This document shows positions 33,409-41,965 of a stretch of DNA of 64,000 nucleotides, piece by piece. Positions within the stretch are counted from its first letter, which is position 1, and each line of letters begins with the position of its first letter. Source of the DNA: an uncultured Erythrobacter sp. (GTDB lineage Bacteria; Pseudomonadota; Alphaproteobacteria; Sphingomonadales; Sphingomonadaceae); contig CANKYI010000001.1 of assembly GCA_947488085.1 (NCBI GenBank), forward strand, positions 2,737,928-2,801,927, in the 5' to 3' direction. A program made the translations under genes and the position numbers. The notes beneath the pieces were generated by a model that did not search any database, was not told the origin of the DNA, and saw only the letters and a list, made by a program, of their open reading frames with translations.

Positions 33409-34410
33409 ATGCCCACCACCACTCGCCAATGGCTATTGAACGGACATCCACGCGGCCGCGGGATTGCACCTGATGATTTCAAGCTGGTTGATACAGACCT
33501 CCCCGATCCCGGCGCGGGAGAGATGCTCCTGAAGACGCATTATCTGGGCTTTGACCCGGCGCAAAAGGGATGGATGGAAAACATCGCGGACTATGTGGCG
33601 CCGATGGCAATCGGTGATGTGATGCGCGGCAGTGGCATTTGTGAAGTAGTTGTGAGCAATGGCGGCAAATTCGCGGTCGGTGACATTGTGTTCGGCACGA
33701 CCGGCTGGACCGAAGGCCTGGTGCATGACGGTGAAGGGCTGACTAAGGTTGAAACCGCCTTGTCGCCCACAGCGGTTCTCTCAGTGCTCGGAACGACCGG
33801 GCTGACCGCTTATTGCGGCTTGTTCAAGATCGGAAAGCCTGTCGCAGGCGACACCGTGTTGGTGTCCGGTGCAGCTGGAGCCACGGGCAGCGTTGTTGGG
33901 CAGCTTGCCAAGATCGCAGGCTGCCGCGCGGTTGGCATCGCGGGGGGCAAAGAGAAATGCGAATGGCTGGTTTCAGAGGCGGGCTATGACGCAGCGATTG
34001 ACTACAAAGCGGGCGACGTAAAGGCGCAGATCAAGGAGCACTGCCCACGAGGCGTTGATGTCATCTATGACAATGTCGGGGGCACGATCCTCGACGATAT
34101 GCTCGCCAACATTGCCACCAAAGCGCGCGTAGTCATTTGCGGTGGTATCTCGCGATACGAATCAGGCGGGCTGCCAACTGGGCCGGGCAATTACTTCAAC
34201 CTGATCTTTCGCCGCGCCAGCATGGAGGGCTTTATCGTCCTCGACTGGGCCGGCGAATTTCCTGCCATCCGCAAACGGCTCGAAGGGTTCGTCAATGATG
34301 GCAGCCTGAATTATCAGGAGGATATTCAGCACGGCTTTGAAAATGCGCCAGACACTTTGCAACGATTGTTCGTGGGCAAGAACCGCGGCAAACAGATGCT
34401 GAAACTTTAG
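33409..34410 (+). CDS. NADP-dependent oxidoreductase, PTGR/CurA-like MDR (copy 2)
   Basis: A 333-residue paralogue of the gene at 30113, with LKTHYLGFDPAQKGWM, SGAAGATGSVVGQLAKIAGC and IYDNVGGTILDDML. It likely reduces an alpha,beta-unsaturated carbonyl. AAGGAG precedes the ATG, and the shared promoter-like element lies at -58. It is transcribed alone, divergent from the molybdopterin oxidoreductase and converging with mobA by a 4-base overlap. Confidence 0.86.
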   Translation: MPTTTRQWLLNGHPRGRGIAPDDFKLVDTDLPDPGAGEMLLKTHYLGFDPAQKGWMENIADYVAPMAIGDVMRGSGICEVVVSNGGKFAVGDIVFGTTGWTEGLVHDGEGLTKVETALSPTAVLSVLGTTGLTAYCGLFKIGKPVAGDTVLVSGAAGATGSVVGQLAKIAGCRAVGIAGGKEKCEWLVSEAGYDAAIDYKAGDVKAQIKEHCPRGVDVIYDNVGGTILDDMLANIATKARVVICGGISRYESGGLPTGPGNYFNLIFRRASMEGFIVLDWAGEFPAIRKRLEGFVNDGSLNYQEDIQHGFENAPDTLQRLFVGKNRGKQMLKL

Positions 34411-34976
34411 TCCGGTAAATCCTCGGGCCGATTGATGTTGAGGATCGGCGCGTCAAAGGCGATTTGGCGAGCACTGACATGTTCGGCGAAGCGATAGAGC
34501 GAGCGCCCGCCTGAGCTGATAAACGCGTCCAGAACAGGAGCAAGATCGACAGACCAAAGACCAATGGCGGGTTGATCTTGCGCAATCGCAGAGCCTTCAC
34601 CGATCAGCGATCGGCTCAAATTATGGGGCAAGACTGGCGTGTCGCATGGCGCGCTCAAGACATGGGTGAAATCGTGAGACTTCGCATGATGCAACGCCGC
34701 GTTGAGGCCGCCAAGAGGCCCAATTCCCGTCTCGGGCCTGTCCGCTAGGCAGAGAAAACCGTTCTCCTCGCGTCCACAAACCGCGATCTGAGCGGCCTGC
34801 TGCCCCAACGTCCGCGCGACTCGGTCGATCAACCGCTTTCCATCAAAGAGCGCATGCGCCTTGTCACTGCCGAAACGGCGTGCGCTACCGCCTGCTAGAA
34901 TCGCGCCCAGAGTGTGCGTTTGTTCGTGCAGGAGACGCGCGTCAGTCAAACGCCTCGGTCGCTTCACCTGCGGCAT
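34407..34976 (-). CDS. mobA: Molybdenum cofactor guanylyltransferase
   Basis: Attaches GMP to molybdopterin, making the MGD cofactor required by DMSO-reductase-type enzymes. About 180-190 residues, with nucleotide-binding LAGGSARRFGSDKA, a metal-binding SAPCDTPVLPHNL, and C-terminal NINRPEDLPD. The start is uncertain: ATG 34976 overlaps the upstream gene by 35 bases, while a TTG at 34949 would reduce the overlap. Its place inside the catabolic block fits a supply role for the molybdopterin oxidoreductase at 31153-33291. Confidence 0.82.
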   Translation of the reverse strand: MPQVKRPRRLTDARLLHEQTHTLGAILAGGSARRFGSDKAHALFDGKRLIDRVARTLGQQAAQIAVCGREENGFLCLADRPETGIGPLGGLNAALHHAKSHDFTHVLSAPCDTPVLPHNLSRSLIGEGSAIAQDQPAIGLWSVDLAPVLDAFISSGGRSLYRFAEHVSARQIAFDAPILNINRPEDLPD

Positions 34977-35283
34977 TATAAACTGGCCCTTCGGCATCGA
35001 CGCGGTATTTCTTGCTGGCTGCGCCGGTCAGTCCAAACGTGCCGATATGATCGCGCATTCCGGCATAGGCCGCATTGGCAAAGTGGTGCGCCAGCGCTTC
35101 TTCGCTTTCCCATTCTTCGAACACATTGATCCGCGCCGGATCTTTGCCATCCGCGCTCCAATCATAGGCGATGCATCCATCCTGAGCGAGCGCTGCGTCG
35201 ATATGGACCTGCGCGCTGGCGAGAGCCTCGGCTCGCTTCGCCGGATCCAAGTCAATTTGAGCGGCGATTACGATCTTGGCCAT
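34942..35283 (-). CDS. Antibiotic biosynthesis monooxygenase (ABM)-domain protein
   Basis: A 113-residue dimeric alpha-beta barrel (ABM/YgiN-like) protein. The family pattern is visible: KIVIAAQIDLDPAKRAEAL, NVFEEWESEEALAHH, and a helix ending in HIGTFGL. YgiN relatives are quinol monooxygenases, but many are stress or detoxification proteins of unknown activity. ATG 35283 has GAGGAG upstream and overlaps the preceding NTF2-like stop by one base (TGATG), so the two are coupled. Confidence 0.78.
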   Translation of the reverse strand: MAKIVIAAQIDLDPAKRAEALASAQVHIDAALAQDGCIAYDWSADGKDPARINVFEEWESEEALAHHFANAAYAGMRDHIGTFGLTGAASKKYRVDAEGPVYNAAGEATEAFD

Positions 35284-35702
35284 CAGGCGTTCTCCTCTGC
35301 GGGATTGTATTCGGCGACAACTTTGAAAGCGCGTTTGGTGTAGACCCATGCACCGTCGCGCTTCTGCAGGTCATCTGTGTAAAGCCCGCCAAGCATCCGG
35401 GTTGATCCGTCTTTGCCTTTTAGCACTTCTTGCGTTTGACACCGTGATGTTGCCCGGTCGCCATCCACTTCAATCGAGGCAGGCACGCATTGAAAGCTGA
35501 CTGCGTCAAAGTTGGACATCGCGCCCAACCACAGCTCAACAATCGCCTCACGCCCTTTGATCTCCATTCCCATGAAATCCCAGTCGGCATCGTCTGCCCA
35601 AACCGATCCCCAAGTTTCTGCGTCAAATCGCACCACCCCGTCGCCATAGGTTTCGTGCAACTCGCGGATCGCAAGGCGGTCCTCCATCGGTCCGGTGAAC
35701 AT
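35283..35702 (-). CDS. NTF2-fold/SnoaL-like protein
   Basis: A 139-residue SnoaL-like protein. Pattern: RLAIRELHETYGDGVVRFD, WADDADWDFMGMEIKGRE and a C-terminal TKRAFKVVAEY strand. This bile-acid 7-alpha-dehydratase/scytalone dehydratase-like subgroup is often found in degradation clusters. ATG 35702 has AGGAG nine bases upstream; an in-frame extension to 35786 lacks a site. It heads a three-gene unit with the ABM protein and mobA. Confidence 0.72.
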   Translation of the reverse strand: MFTGPMEDRLAIRELHETYGDGVVRFDAETWGSVWADDADWDFMGMEIKGREAIVELWLGAMSNFDAVSFQCVPASIEVDGDRATSRCQTQEVLKGKDGSTRMLGGLYTDDLQKRDGAWVYTKRAFKVVAEYNPAEENA

Positions 35703-35765
35703 GGGCGCTTTCTCCTGATAATTACTCCGGTCCGCTATCAAGCGCGCGGAGCTTCGCCACAATGG

Positions 35766-35806
35766 ACACTTTTGGGAAGGGTGCACGGTGCCATCCCCGT
35801 GTTAGG
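35766..35806 (+). promoter_or_regulatory. Shared promoter-like element, copy B
   Basis: ACACTTTTGG (35766-35775) is followed by GGTGCACGG (35780), GGTGCC and TTAGG (35802-35806). The TTTTGG ends 58 bases before the ATG at 35833, exactly as in copy A. Taking GGGTGC as a -35-like box leaves a 17-base spacer to TTAGGT. Confidence 0.45.
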
Positions 35807-35832
35807 TCTCTGACAACACAAAGGAGACGGCA

Positions 35833-36645
35833 ATGGGCCAGTTGGAAGGCAAAAGCGCGGTAATCTTGGGCGCAGCGAGCACCGGAAATATGGGGCAGGT
35901 GATTGCGCGACTTTTCGCCAGCGAAGGCGCACAGGTCATGGTTGCCGGACGCAAGGAAGAGCCGCTCTCAGCGCTCGCCTCCGATATTGGTGGTTCTTAC
36001 GCTCTGTGTGACATCACCGATCGCGCAGCGGTCCACGCGCTCGCTGACAAAGCGGCTAGCGAGTTTGGCCGGGTTGATGCAGCGATCAATTGCGTGGGTT
36101 GGGGGCTACTGTCCAACTTGCTTGAGACGAGCGAAGAGGACCTGAATGCGATCACCGATTTGCAATTCAAAGGCACTCACCATTTCCTCCAAGCCTTTGT
36201 GAAAGTCATGAGCGAGCAGGCGCCAACCGGCGGTTCGATCATCTCGTTATCGTCGGCCACCACCAAAGCCCTGATCAACAATCACGCTGCTTACATCGGG
36301 TCAAAGCGCGCTGGTGAGGCGATGATTGAATGCGTCGCCAATGATTTCGGTCACCTTGGTATTCGTGCGAACAGTGTCTCTCCTGCTTTCACCGAAAGCC
36401 CAATGACTGAGGGCGCATTTGCCACGCCTGGCCTCGTCGACGCATTCCTGCCGCGCTATCCGCTCGGGCGGCTGAATACGTCAGAGGATGTCGCCCATGC
36501 GTGCCTTTGGTTGAGTGGGGACAATGCCTTTGTGACCGGGCAGAATATTCAACCCAATGGCGGTGTAACGATTCGCGGCAACCCGCAAGCAAAGGATATC
36601 GAAGCCGCTGTAGGCGCAGCAATGGCTAAGATGCAGGAGAGCTAA
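35833..36645 (+). CDS. SDR-family oxidoreductase
   Basis: A 270-residue SDR with an extended glycine motif LGAASTGNMG, INCVG in place of NNAG, catalytic Ser in SLSSATTK and YIGSK. The long glycine loop recalls enoyl-ACP reductase-like and dihydrodiol-type SDRs. AAAGGAG precedes the ATG. It is transcribed from the shared promoter-like element and converges with the SDR at 36652, with 6 bases between. Substrate unknown. Confidence 0.78.
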   Translation: MGQLEGKSAVILGAASTGNMGQVIARLFASEGAQVMVAGRKEEPLSALASDIGGSYALCDITDRAAVHALADKAASEFGRVDAAINCVGWGLLSNLLETSEEDLNAITDLQFKGTHHFLQAFVKVMSEQAPTGGSIISLSSATTKALINNHAAYIGSKRAGEAMIECVANDFGHLGIRANSVSPAFTESPMTEGAFATPGLVDAFLPRYPLGRLNTSEDVAHACLWLSGDNAFVTGQNIQPNGGVTIRGNPQAKDIEAAVGAAMAKMQES

Positions 36646-36651
36646 GCGTGC

Positions 36652-37440
36652 CTAGAATTGAGCAGTCCCGCCATCCACACTGAACATCGCTCCGGTGATG
36701 CCTGCGCCTTCCTCGGATGCCATAAGCAGCGCCACAGCCGCGATTTCGTCGACTGTGTTGGGACGTTTGATCGCGGCTTCTTGTGCAAACATCGTGATCA
36801 TATCATCAAATTCCATGCCCATTGCTTTCGCGGTTTCAGGGCCATTATTCTTGATGATATCGGTCACCACTAGACCCGGACAGATCGCGTTCACAGTGAT
36901 GCCCGCTTCACCCACTTCGCGTGCAAGGCTTTTGGTGAGGCCATTCACCGCATGCTTGGCAGCTGTATAGGCCGTGAAGACCGGCTTACCGTGCTTGCCC
37001 TCCATCGATGACATATTGATCACGCGGCCATACTTCTTCTCCAGCATTTCAGGCAGCGCGCGGCGGGTGGCCCAGAATGTGGAATACACGTTCCACTTCA
37101 TCGCCTCGTCAAATGCCTCATCAGACAGGTTCACCATCGGTTGCAGATCGCCTGCGCCGCCCGCATTGTTGACCAAAATGTCGATTGTGCCGAATTCGTC
37201 GATAGTTTTGTCGATGAATCCTTCGACATCGCCTTGTTTCATGACATCGCCTGCAACAAAGAGCGCGCGGTCCGGGCCAGAGCGGTGGGCGCGGATCTCT
37301 TCGATAACTCGTGCGCCTTTTTCCGGGTTGCGCGCGAACAGAGCAACTTTTGCTCCTTCGGCCAGGAATGCCTCTGCAATTCCGCGCCCAAGTCCCGCTG
37401 TGCCGCCTGTAATTGCAGCAACTTTGCCTTCGAGTTTCAT
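36652..37440 (-). CDS. SDR-family oxidoreductase (FabG-like)
   Basis: A 262-residue classical SDR: TGGTAGLGRG, VNNAGGAG, catalytic Ser in NMSSMEG, YTAAK and FSVDGG at the C-terminus. AAAGGAG precedes the ATG. It has its own copy of the promoter-like element on the minus strand. It is divergent from the KstD-like flavoprotein gene and may oxidise hydroxyls on the same ring substrate; that link is inferred from position only. Confidence 0.8.
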   Translation of the reverse strand: MKLEGKVAAITGGTAGLGRGIAEAFLAEGAKVALFARNPEKGARVIEEIRAHRSGPDRALFVAGDVMKQGDVEGFIDKTIDEFGTIDILVNNAGGAGDLQPMVNLSDEAFDEAMKWNVYSTFWATRRALPEMLEKKYGRVINMSSMEGKHGKPVFTAYTAAKHAVNGLTKSLAREVGEAGITVNAICPGLVVTDIIKNNGPETAKAMGMEFDDMITMFAQEAAIKRPNTVDEIAAVALLMASEEGAGITGAMFSVDGGTAQF

Positions 37441-37458
37441 GGCATCTCTCCTTTGTTG

Positions 37459-37500
37459 CTAGGAATAGCGAGGCACGCGCAACGATGCACCTTGCCAAAA
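37459..37500 (-). promoter_or_regulatory. Shared promoter-like element, copy H (minus strand)
   Basis: On the minus strand, TTTTGG (37500-37495) is followed by GGTGC (37491-37487), GTGCC (37476-37472) and TATTCCTAG. The TTTTGG ends 55 bases before the ATG at 37440, matching copies A, B and C. Confidence 0.42.
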
Positions 37501-37543
37501 TGAGCAATTGTTCTGTCGCCATTTCGCGTGATTGTGCGACGAC

Positions 37544-39163
37544 ATGAGCGATGTTGACGTTATAATCCTCGGCTGCGGCCCGGCTGGCATGGCTGCCGCT
37601 TTGGCTGCGCATGAAGCGGGGGCGAAAGTTGCTTTGGTCGAGAGGTTCGACCGTGTTGGCGGCACTGGCGCGATATCGGGCGGTGTGATCTGGGTCGCAG
37701 ACAATCCGCGCCAACGTGCCGCTGGCATGGCCGATAGTCGCGCAGAGGCGCTCGCCTATTTTCACTCCCTAGATCATGGTGATCTGGTGGATGAGACGCT
37801 TGAGGCGTTTGTCGATACCGGTCCAGAAGCGCTTGGCTTTTTGGAGGATGCAGGCGCGCTCAAAGTGGCGCTGCTGGATGGCTATCCCGATTATTACCTC
37901 GATCGTCCAGGTGCAAAACCGGAAGGGGGCCGCGCGCTCGACCATGACCTGTTTGCGCTGGGCGAACTGGGCAATTGGGCGGATCGTATTACCGCGATTG
38001 AAGAGCCAAAGCCGATGATGTTGCGTGAGACGCCCTTGGGCGGCGGCAGCGGCATTGTACCACCAGAAGAATTGCAGCGACGAATGGCCAATAACGAACG
38101 CGGCTTTGGTCAGGCGATGGTCGCTCGGCTGCTAAAAGCGTGTCTGGATCGGGGAATTGAGCCGATCTTGGAGGTGGAAACCAAAAGGCTGCTCAAAGAC
38201 GGAGAGCGGATCACCGGCATCGAAGGGACCCGGATGGGTGAGGCGTTCACCCTGACCGCACGCAGCGGTGTTATCATCACCACGGGCGGGTTCGAATGGG
38301 ATGAGGACATGCGCCAGACATTCCTGCGCGGCCCAATGGATGCCCCCGCCAGCCCGCCGACCGCGCGCGGAGACGGCTTGAAGCTCGCCATGGAAAACGG
38401 CGCAAAGCTAGGCAATATGACCCAAGGGTGGTGGGCGCCGACGCTGGTTATGCCCGATACGCCGTGGCCCAATGGAGATCAGCGCGCTGCGCCTGTCTTG
38501 ATCGAGCGCACTGTGCCGCATTCCTTGATGGTCAATCGCGCTGGCAAGAGGTTTTGCAATGAGGCCGCGAATTACTCAGCGCTCGCTGGGGCATTCCACC
38601 AATTCGACCCGCAAAGTTATGACTACCCGAACCTGCCCGCATGGCTGGTGTTCGATGCCAACTATGTCGAGCGATACCCGATCGGCCCACGCTTGCCGGG
38701 TCAGCCCGTGCCGGAGTGGGTGATGCGTGCCGAAACTTTGGACGATTTGGCCGAGGTCATTGGCCTGCCCGGCGATGCGCTTTGTCGGACGGTCGAACGC
38801 TTTAATCGCCATGCTGAAGCAGGGCACGATCCGGACTTCGCGCGCGGCACCAGCACTTACGATCATTTTTATGGAGACCGTAGCCGCGAAGGTACGGCCG
38901 TGACGCTGGGCTCGGTTGCCAGTGCGCCATTTTACGCCGTGGAAATTCGCATGGGATTGCTCGGCACTAATGGCGGTCCGCGCACCGATGGGGCCGCGCG
39001 CATTTTGGGCCATGATGGAGAGCCGATTGCCGGACTCTACGGCGCAGGCAATGCCATAGCGTGCCCCACTGGCGGGATTTATGCAGGAGCAGGCGGGACG
39101 CTCGGCCCTGCGCTGACTTTCGGATATATCGCCGGTCGCACAGCCGCGCGGGCGAACGCTTAA
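37544..39163 (+). CDS. FAD-binding dehydrogenase, KstD/fumarate reductase-like
   Basis: A 539-residue flavoprotein of the 3-oxosteroid 1-dehydrogenase/succinate dehydrogenase flavoprotein superfamily. The N-terminal FAD motif is GCGPAGMAAALAAHEAGA (residues 8-25), followed by GGTGAISGGVIWV. ITTGGFEWDEDM and the C-terminal CPTGGIYAGAGGTLGPALTF are typical of KstD-like enzymes. It would introduce a ring double bond next to a keto group. ATG 37544 is preferred over an upstream TTG. Whether it acts on steroids is not proven. Confidence 0.84.
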   Translation: MSDVDVIILGCGPAGMAAALAAHEAGAKVALVERFDRVGGTGAISGGVIWVADNPRQRAAGMADSRAEALAYFHSLDHGDLVDETLEAFVDTGPEALGFLEDAGALKVALLDGYPDYYLDRPGAKPEGGRALDHDLFALGELGNWADRITAIEEPKPMMLRETPLGGGSGIVPPEELQRRMANNERGFGQAMVARLLKACLDRGIEPILEVETKRLLKDGERITGIEGTRMGEAFTLTARSGVIITTGGFEWDEDMRQTFLRGPMDAPASPPTARGDGLKLAMENGAKLGNMTQGWWAPTLVMPDTPWPNGDQRAAPVLIERTVPHSLMVNRAGKRFCNEAANYSALAGAFHQFDPQSYDYPNLPAWLVFDANYVERYPIGPRLPGQPVPEWVMRAETLDDLAEVIGLPGDALCRTVERFNRHAEAGHDPDFARGTSTYDHFYGDRSREGTAVTLGSVASAPFYAVEIRMGLLGTNGGPRTDGAARILGHDGEPIAGLYGAGNAIACPTGGIYAGAGGTLGPALTFGYIAGRTAARANA

Positions 39164-40434
39164 GCTCTCTTCGGCTCAAACTCGATATGCAGTTCCTTCA
39201 AGCTCCGCAGCAGGAAATGCGGGTGGTAGCTGAAATCATTCTTCCCTTCGGCAAACCACATATCCTCAAACCGGTCGACGACGGCTGTGAAGCCCCAGAT
39301 CAACTCGCGCCGCGCCAAGGGTGCGCCCAGACAGTGATGCGTGCCTGATCCAAAGCCCATATGCGCCCCTGCCTTGGGCCGGTCGAGATCGAGTTTTTCG
39401 GGGCATTCAAACACGCGCTCATCCCTGTTCGCGGCGGCAAAACGGATATTGATCATCGCCCCTGCTGGCAGTGTCACTCCGGCCAATTCGGTATCCTCAC
39501 GCACAAACCGCATCAGCGATTGCACCGGGCTTTCCAACCGCACGACCTCTTCGACAAACACCTTCATATAGCGGTCGGGATCGCTTTTTAGCTGATGCCA
39601 GACATCCTTGTTCTCAATCAGTAGTTTCATTCCTGCGGCCAGAGCATTGGTGGTTGTTTCGCTACCACCCACAAACGTATCGGCCATCATCTCGCCATGG
39701 AGCTCATTGTCGGTGAGCGTGCGACCCCATTCATCGATCACGGTGTTGACCAGCACGCTGATCAAAGTGTCATCAGGGTGTTCGCGCAGGCGATCAAAGA
39801 TGGGCTGGAAATAGTGCTGCGCTTCGATCTCACGGTCGACCATTTCCATGTGTTGGTCCTCGGGCAGCATCAATGAGATGCGCTGGAAAAACGCATCAGT
39901 CCAACGCTTGATCCGCCACATATCCTCACGCTTTGCGCCCATCTGTTCGCCAATGATAAACAGCGGGAGCGGCACGCAAAATGCTTTGACCCACTCGCAA
40001 TGCCCATCGGCCACAAATCCGTCGATCAACTCGTAAGCAAGACCTTCGACCGCGCCATCAATCTCCTTGATCCGCGATGGTTTGAACGCCTGATTGAACA
40101 TCGCGCGCATCTGTTTGTGGTTGGGGTCATCGCGTCCGTTCAGTGTCGGCGCTGGCACCCATCCTTTTTCGGCAAATCGTGCCGCAACCATCTCCCCGCG
40201 TTCGACATTGCCAGCCGATGCGCGGAACGGCGTTTCGGCAGAGGAACTGGGAAACCGCTGCGGGTCCATCAACACCTCGCGCACATGGTCATAGCGGCTG
40301 ACGACGAACATATCGGTGCCCGGTATCTGATAGACCGGGGCGTCATCGCGTAGCTGTTTATAGGCGTCATAGGGGCATTGTTGCAGCTCGGGATCGAACA
40401 GATTGATGCCAGCTGTCCTCGGTTCACTTGCCAT
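39160..40434 (-). CDS. Cytochrome P450 (copy 2)
   Basis: A 424-residue P450. The heme loop is FGSGTHHCLGAPLARRE, the I-helix is TFVGGSETTTNAL, and ExxR is EEVVRLESP. ATG 40434 is supported by a strong AGGAGG site; the frame extends 72 codons upstream but that part looks non-coding. It converges with the KstD-like gene by a 4-base overlap and is divergent from the NTF2-like gene at 40525. It is clearly different from the P450 at 27606. Redox partners are not nearby. Confidence 0.9.
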   Translation of the reverse strand: MASEPRTAGINLFDPELQQCPYDAYKQLRDDAPVYQIPGTDMFVVSRYDHVREVLMDPQRFPSSSAETPFRASAGNVERGEMVAARFAEKGWVPAPTLNGRDDPNHKQMRAMFNQAFKPSRIKEIDGAVEGLAYELIDGFVADGHCEWVKAFCVPLPLFIIGEQMGAKREDMWRIKRWTDAFFQRISLMLPEDQHMEMVDREIEAQHYFQPIFDRLREHPDDTLISVLVNTVIDEWGRTLTDNELHGEMMADTFVGGSETTTNALAAGMKLLIENKDVWHQLKSDPDRYMKVFVEEVVRLESPVQSLMRFVREDTELAGVTLPAGAMINIRFAAANRDERVFECPEKLDLDRPKAGAHMGFGSGTHHCLGAPLARRELIWGFTAVVDRFEDMWFAEGKNDFSYHPHFLLRSLKELHIEFEPKRA

Positions 40435-40524
40435 CTGTGTCCTCCTCAAAGTGCCTATGGCGCGGGAGTGACCATCCCCGCGATAGTGCGAGTGCACAAT
40501 TGGCGGAAATGGGGAGGTTAAGCC

Positions 40525-41055
40525 GTGGACCCGAAATTGCAGGAATTGATCGACAAACAGGCCATCAGCGAAGTGATACAGCGCTATTGCCGCACGCTCG
40601 ACTGGCTGGACGCAGAGGGGCAAGCGAGCTGTTATTGGCCCGACGCACATATCGAATATGGCTTTTTCTCAGGGCGCGCAGAGGATTTTCTATCTGTTGT
40701 GATGGAAACCGAAAGCAGCCTTGCCCGGCGCTGGCACATGCTCTCACAGCCATTGATACGGTTCCATTCAGCCGGCTTTGCAAGCAGCGAGTGTTACGGC
40801 GTCTTTGGCGGCGGTCGTATGCAAGAGGATGGGAGCATTGCGGGCGATCTGATCGGCGGACGATACTTGGATGAGTGGGAAAAACGCTCTGTCACAGGCG
40901 TGGATGAACCCGGATGGCGTATTTCAGCGCGCACTTACATCGTGGACTGGAAAAGCCCGCTCGCGAACCAACCGATGTTCGAACCGGACCCCGAATTCCC
41001 GCTGCCGACATATCGGATTGATGGTCCTGATCACCTGCAATATCGCAAGCTGTAG
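40525..41055 (+). CDS. NTF2-fold/SnoaL-like protein
   Basis: A 176-residue SnoaL-like protein with KQAISEVIQRYCRTLDWLD, ASCYWPDAHIEYG and RWHMLSQPLIRF. These fit the subgroup that includes the bile-acid dehydratase BaiE and aromatic dioxygenase small (beta) subunits. The start is GTG, preceded by GGGGAGG. It is divergent from a P450 and converges with another NTF2-like gene. No catalytic role can be set from sequence alone. Confidence 0.72.
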   Translation: MDPKLQELIDKQAISEVIQRYCRTLDWLDAEGQASCYWPDAHIEYGFFSGRAEDFLSVVMETESSLARRWHMLSQPLIRFHSAGFASSECYGVFGGGRMQEDGSIAGDLIGGRYLDEWEKRSVTGVDEPGWRISARTYIVDWKSPLANQPMFEPDPEFPLPTYRIDGPDHLQYRKL

Positions 41056-41059
41056 AGCA

Positions 41060-41416
41060 TCATTCGCCCTCTGCTGGCGGGTCCATATAATCACGGTAAT
41101 AGGTAAGCTGGCCACCCGTAACCTTGTAGATGCCAACGCCGCCCCTCGTCCCTTCGGGTGAGTGCATGGTCCAACGCGCCCAAGCGGTGTGATCATCGCC
41201 GCAGATCTCATCGACGGTGAAGTGGATTTTGAGCTTCTCCGTCTCCGCCACCATCGTGGTCATGAAACCGAGGATCGCCTCGCGCCCTTCATACCGGCCC
41301 CAGACCGGGTCCTCGAGTACCGCGTCATCCGCAAATAGAGGAGCGACCTTCGTGTAGTCTCCAGCATCTTGAATACGCCAAAACTGTTCAATCACGCGCT
41401 GAGCTCCGCCTGCCAT
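41060..41416 (-). CDS. NTF2-fold protein, ketosteroid-isomerase-like
   Basis: A 118-residue NTF2-fold protein with VIEQFWRIQDAGDYTKVAPL, VWGRYEGREAILGF and YYRDYMDP. The size and pattern are close to ketosteroid isomerase-like proteins. The isomerase Tyr/Asp pair cannot be confirmed. Its ribosome site (AGGAG) lies within the last codons of the VOC gene, whose stop is one base before the ATG, so the two are coupled. Confidence 0.7.
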   Translation of the reverse strand: MAGGAQRVIEQFWRIQDAGDYTKVAPLFADDAVLEDPVWGRYEGREAILGFMTTMVAETEKLKIHFTVDEICGDDHTAWARWTMHSPEGTRGGVGIYKVTGGQLTYYRDYMDPPAEGE

Positions 41417-41417
41417 T

Positions 41418-41948
41418 TCACTCTCCTAAGTTGCGGATTGGATCGCTACCGTCCCAGTCAATTGAGGCATCTCGTACCATCTGATAAAACCCGATCAGAG
41501 CATCACTGGGTTCATACAATTCGATCATGTGACCCAAGGATGCGGAGCTGTCGATAAATGCAAAGCGTGTGCCGCCACTGACTTGTGAGATCTGAGCCAG
41601 AGGGAACCCGTTCGCGTCAAAATCGGCAATCGCTTGATCAAGCGCATCTACAAAAACGGCCATATGGTGAAGCCCAAACTGTCCTGATCCAGCGGGATAA
41701 AGGTCGTGCATCGCGCTGGGGTCATCGCCATGTTGTTGCACGAATTCGATCATCACATCGCCCCATTGTCCATAGGCTGATGAATGATCAAATCGCCCTT
41801 CCACGCCGCGATGAACACTGCTTTCGAGCGGTACATTGCGGAATGTGAAGAAGGGCCCTGAGCCGAATTGACCCGTGTGCTGGTGTGCGGCGGCTTCAAT
41901 ATCAGGCACAAAATACGCGACTTGGCGGATTGCCAGCCCCGAAGCCAT
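41418..41948 (-). CDS. VOC-superfamily (glyoxalase-like) protein, paralogue of 18117
   Basis: A 176-residue VOC protein with two modules (IRQVAYFVPDIEAAAHQH and LHHMAVFVDALDQAIADF) and a C-terminal WDGSDPIRNLGE matching the tail of the VOC protein at 18117-18650. Likely metal ligands are His in LHHM and Glu in MIELYEPS. ATG 41948 is selected by the AAGGGAC site and the fit to the paralogue's start. It lies between an acyl-CoA synthetase and an NTF2-like gene on one transcript. Confidence 0.74.
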   Translation of the reverse strand: MASGLAIRQVAYFVPDIEAAAHQHTGQFGSGPFFTFRNVPLESSVHRGVEGRFDHSSAYGQWGDVMIEFVQQHGDDPSAMHDLYPAGSGQFGLHHMAVFVDALDQAIADFDANGFPLAQISQVSGGTRFAFIDSSASLGHMIELYEPSDALIGFYQMVRDASIDWDGSDPIRNLGE

Positions 41949-41965
41949 ATGGCCTGTCCCTTGCG

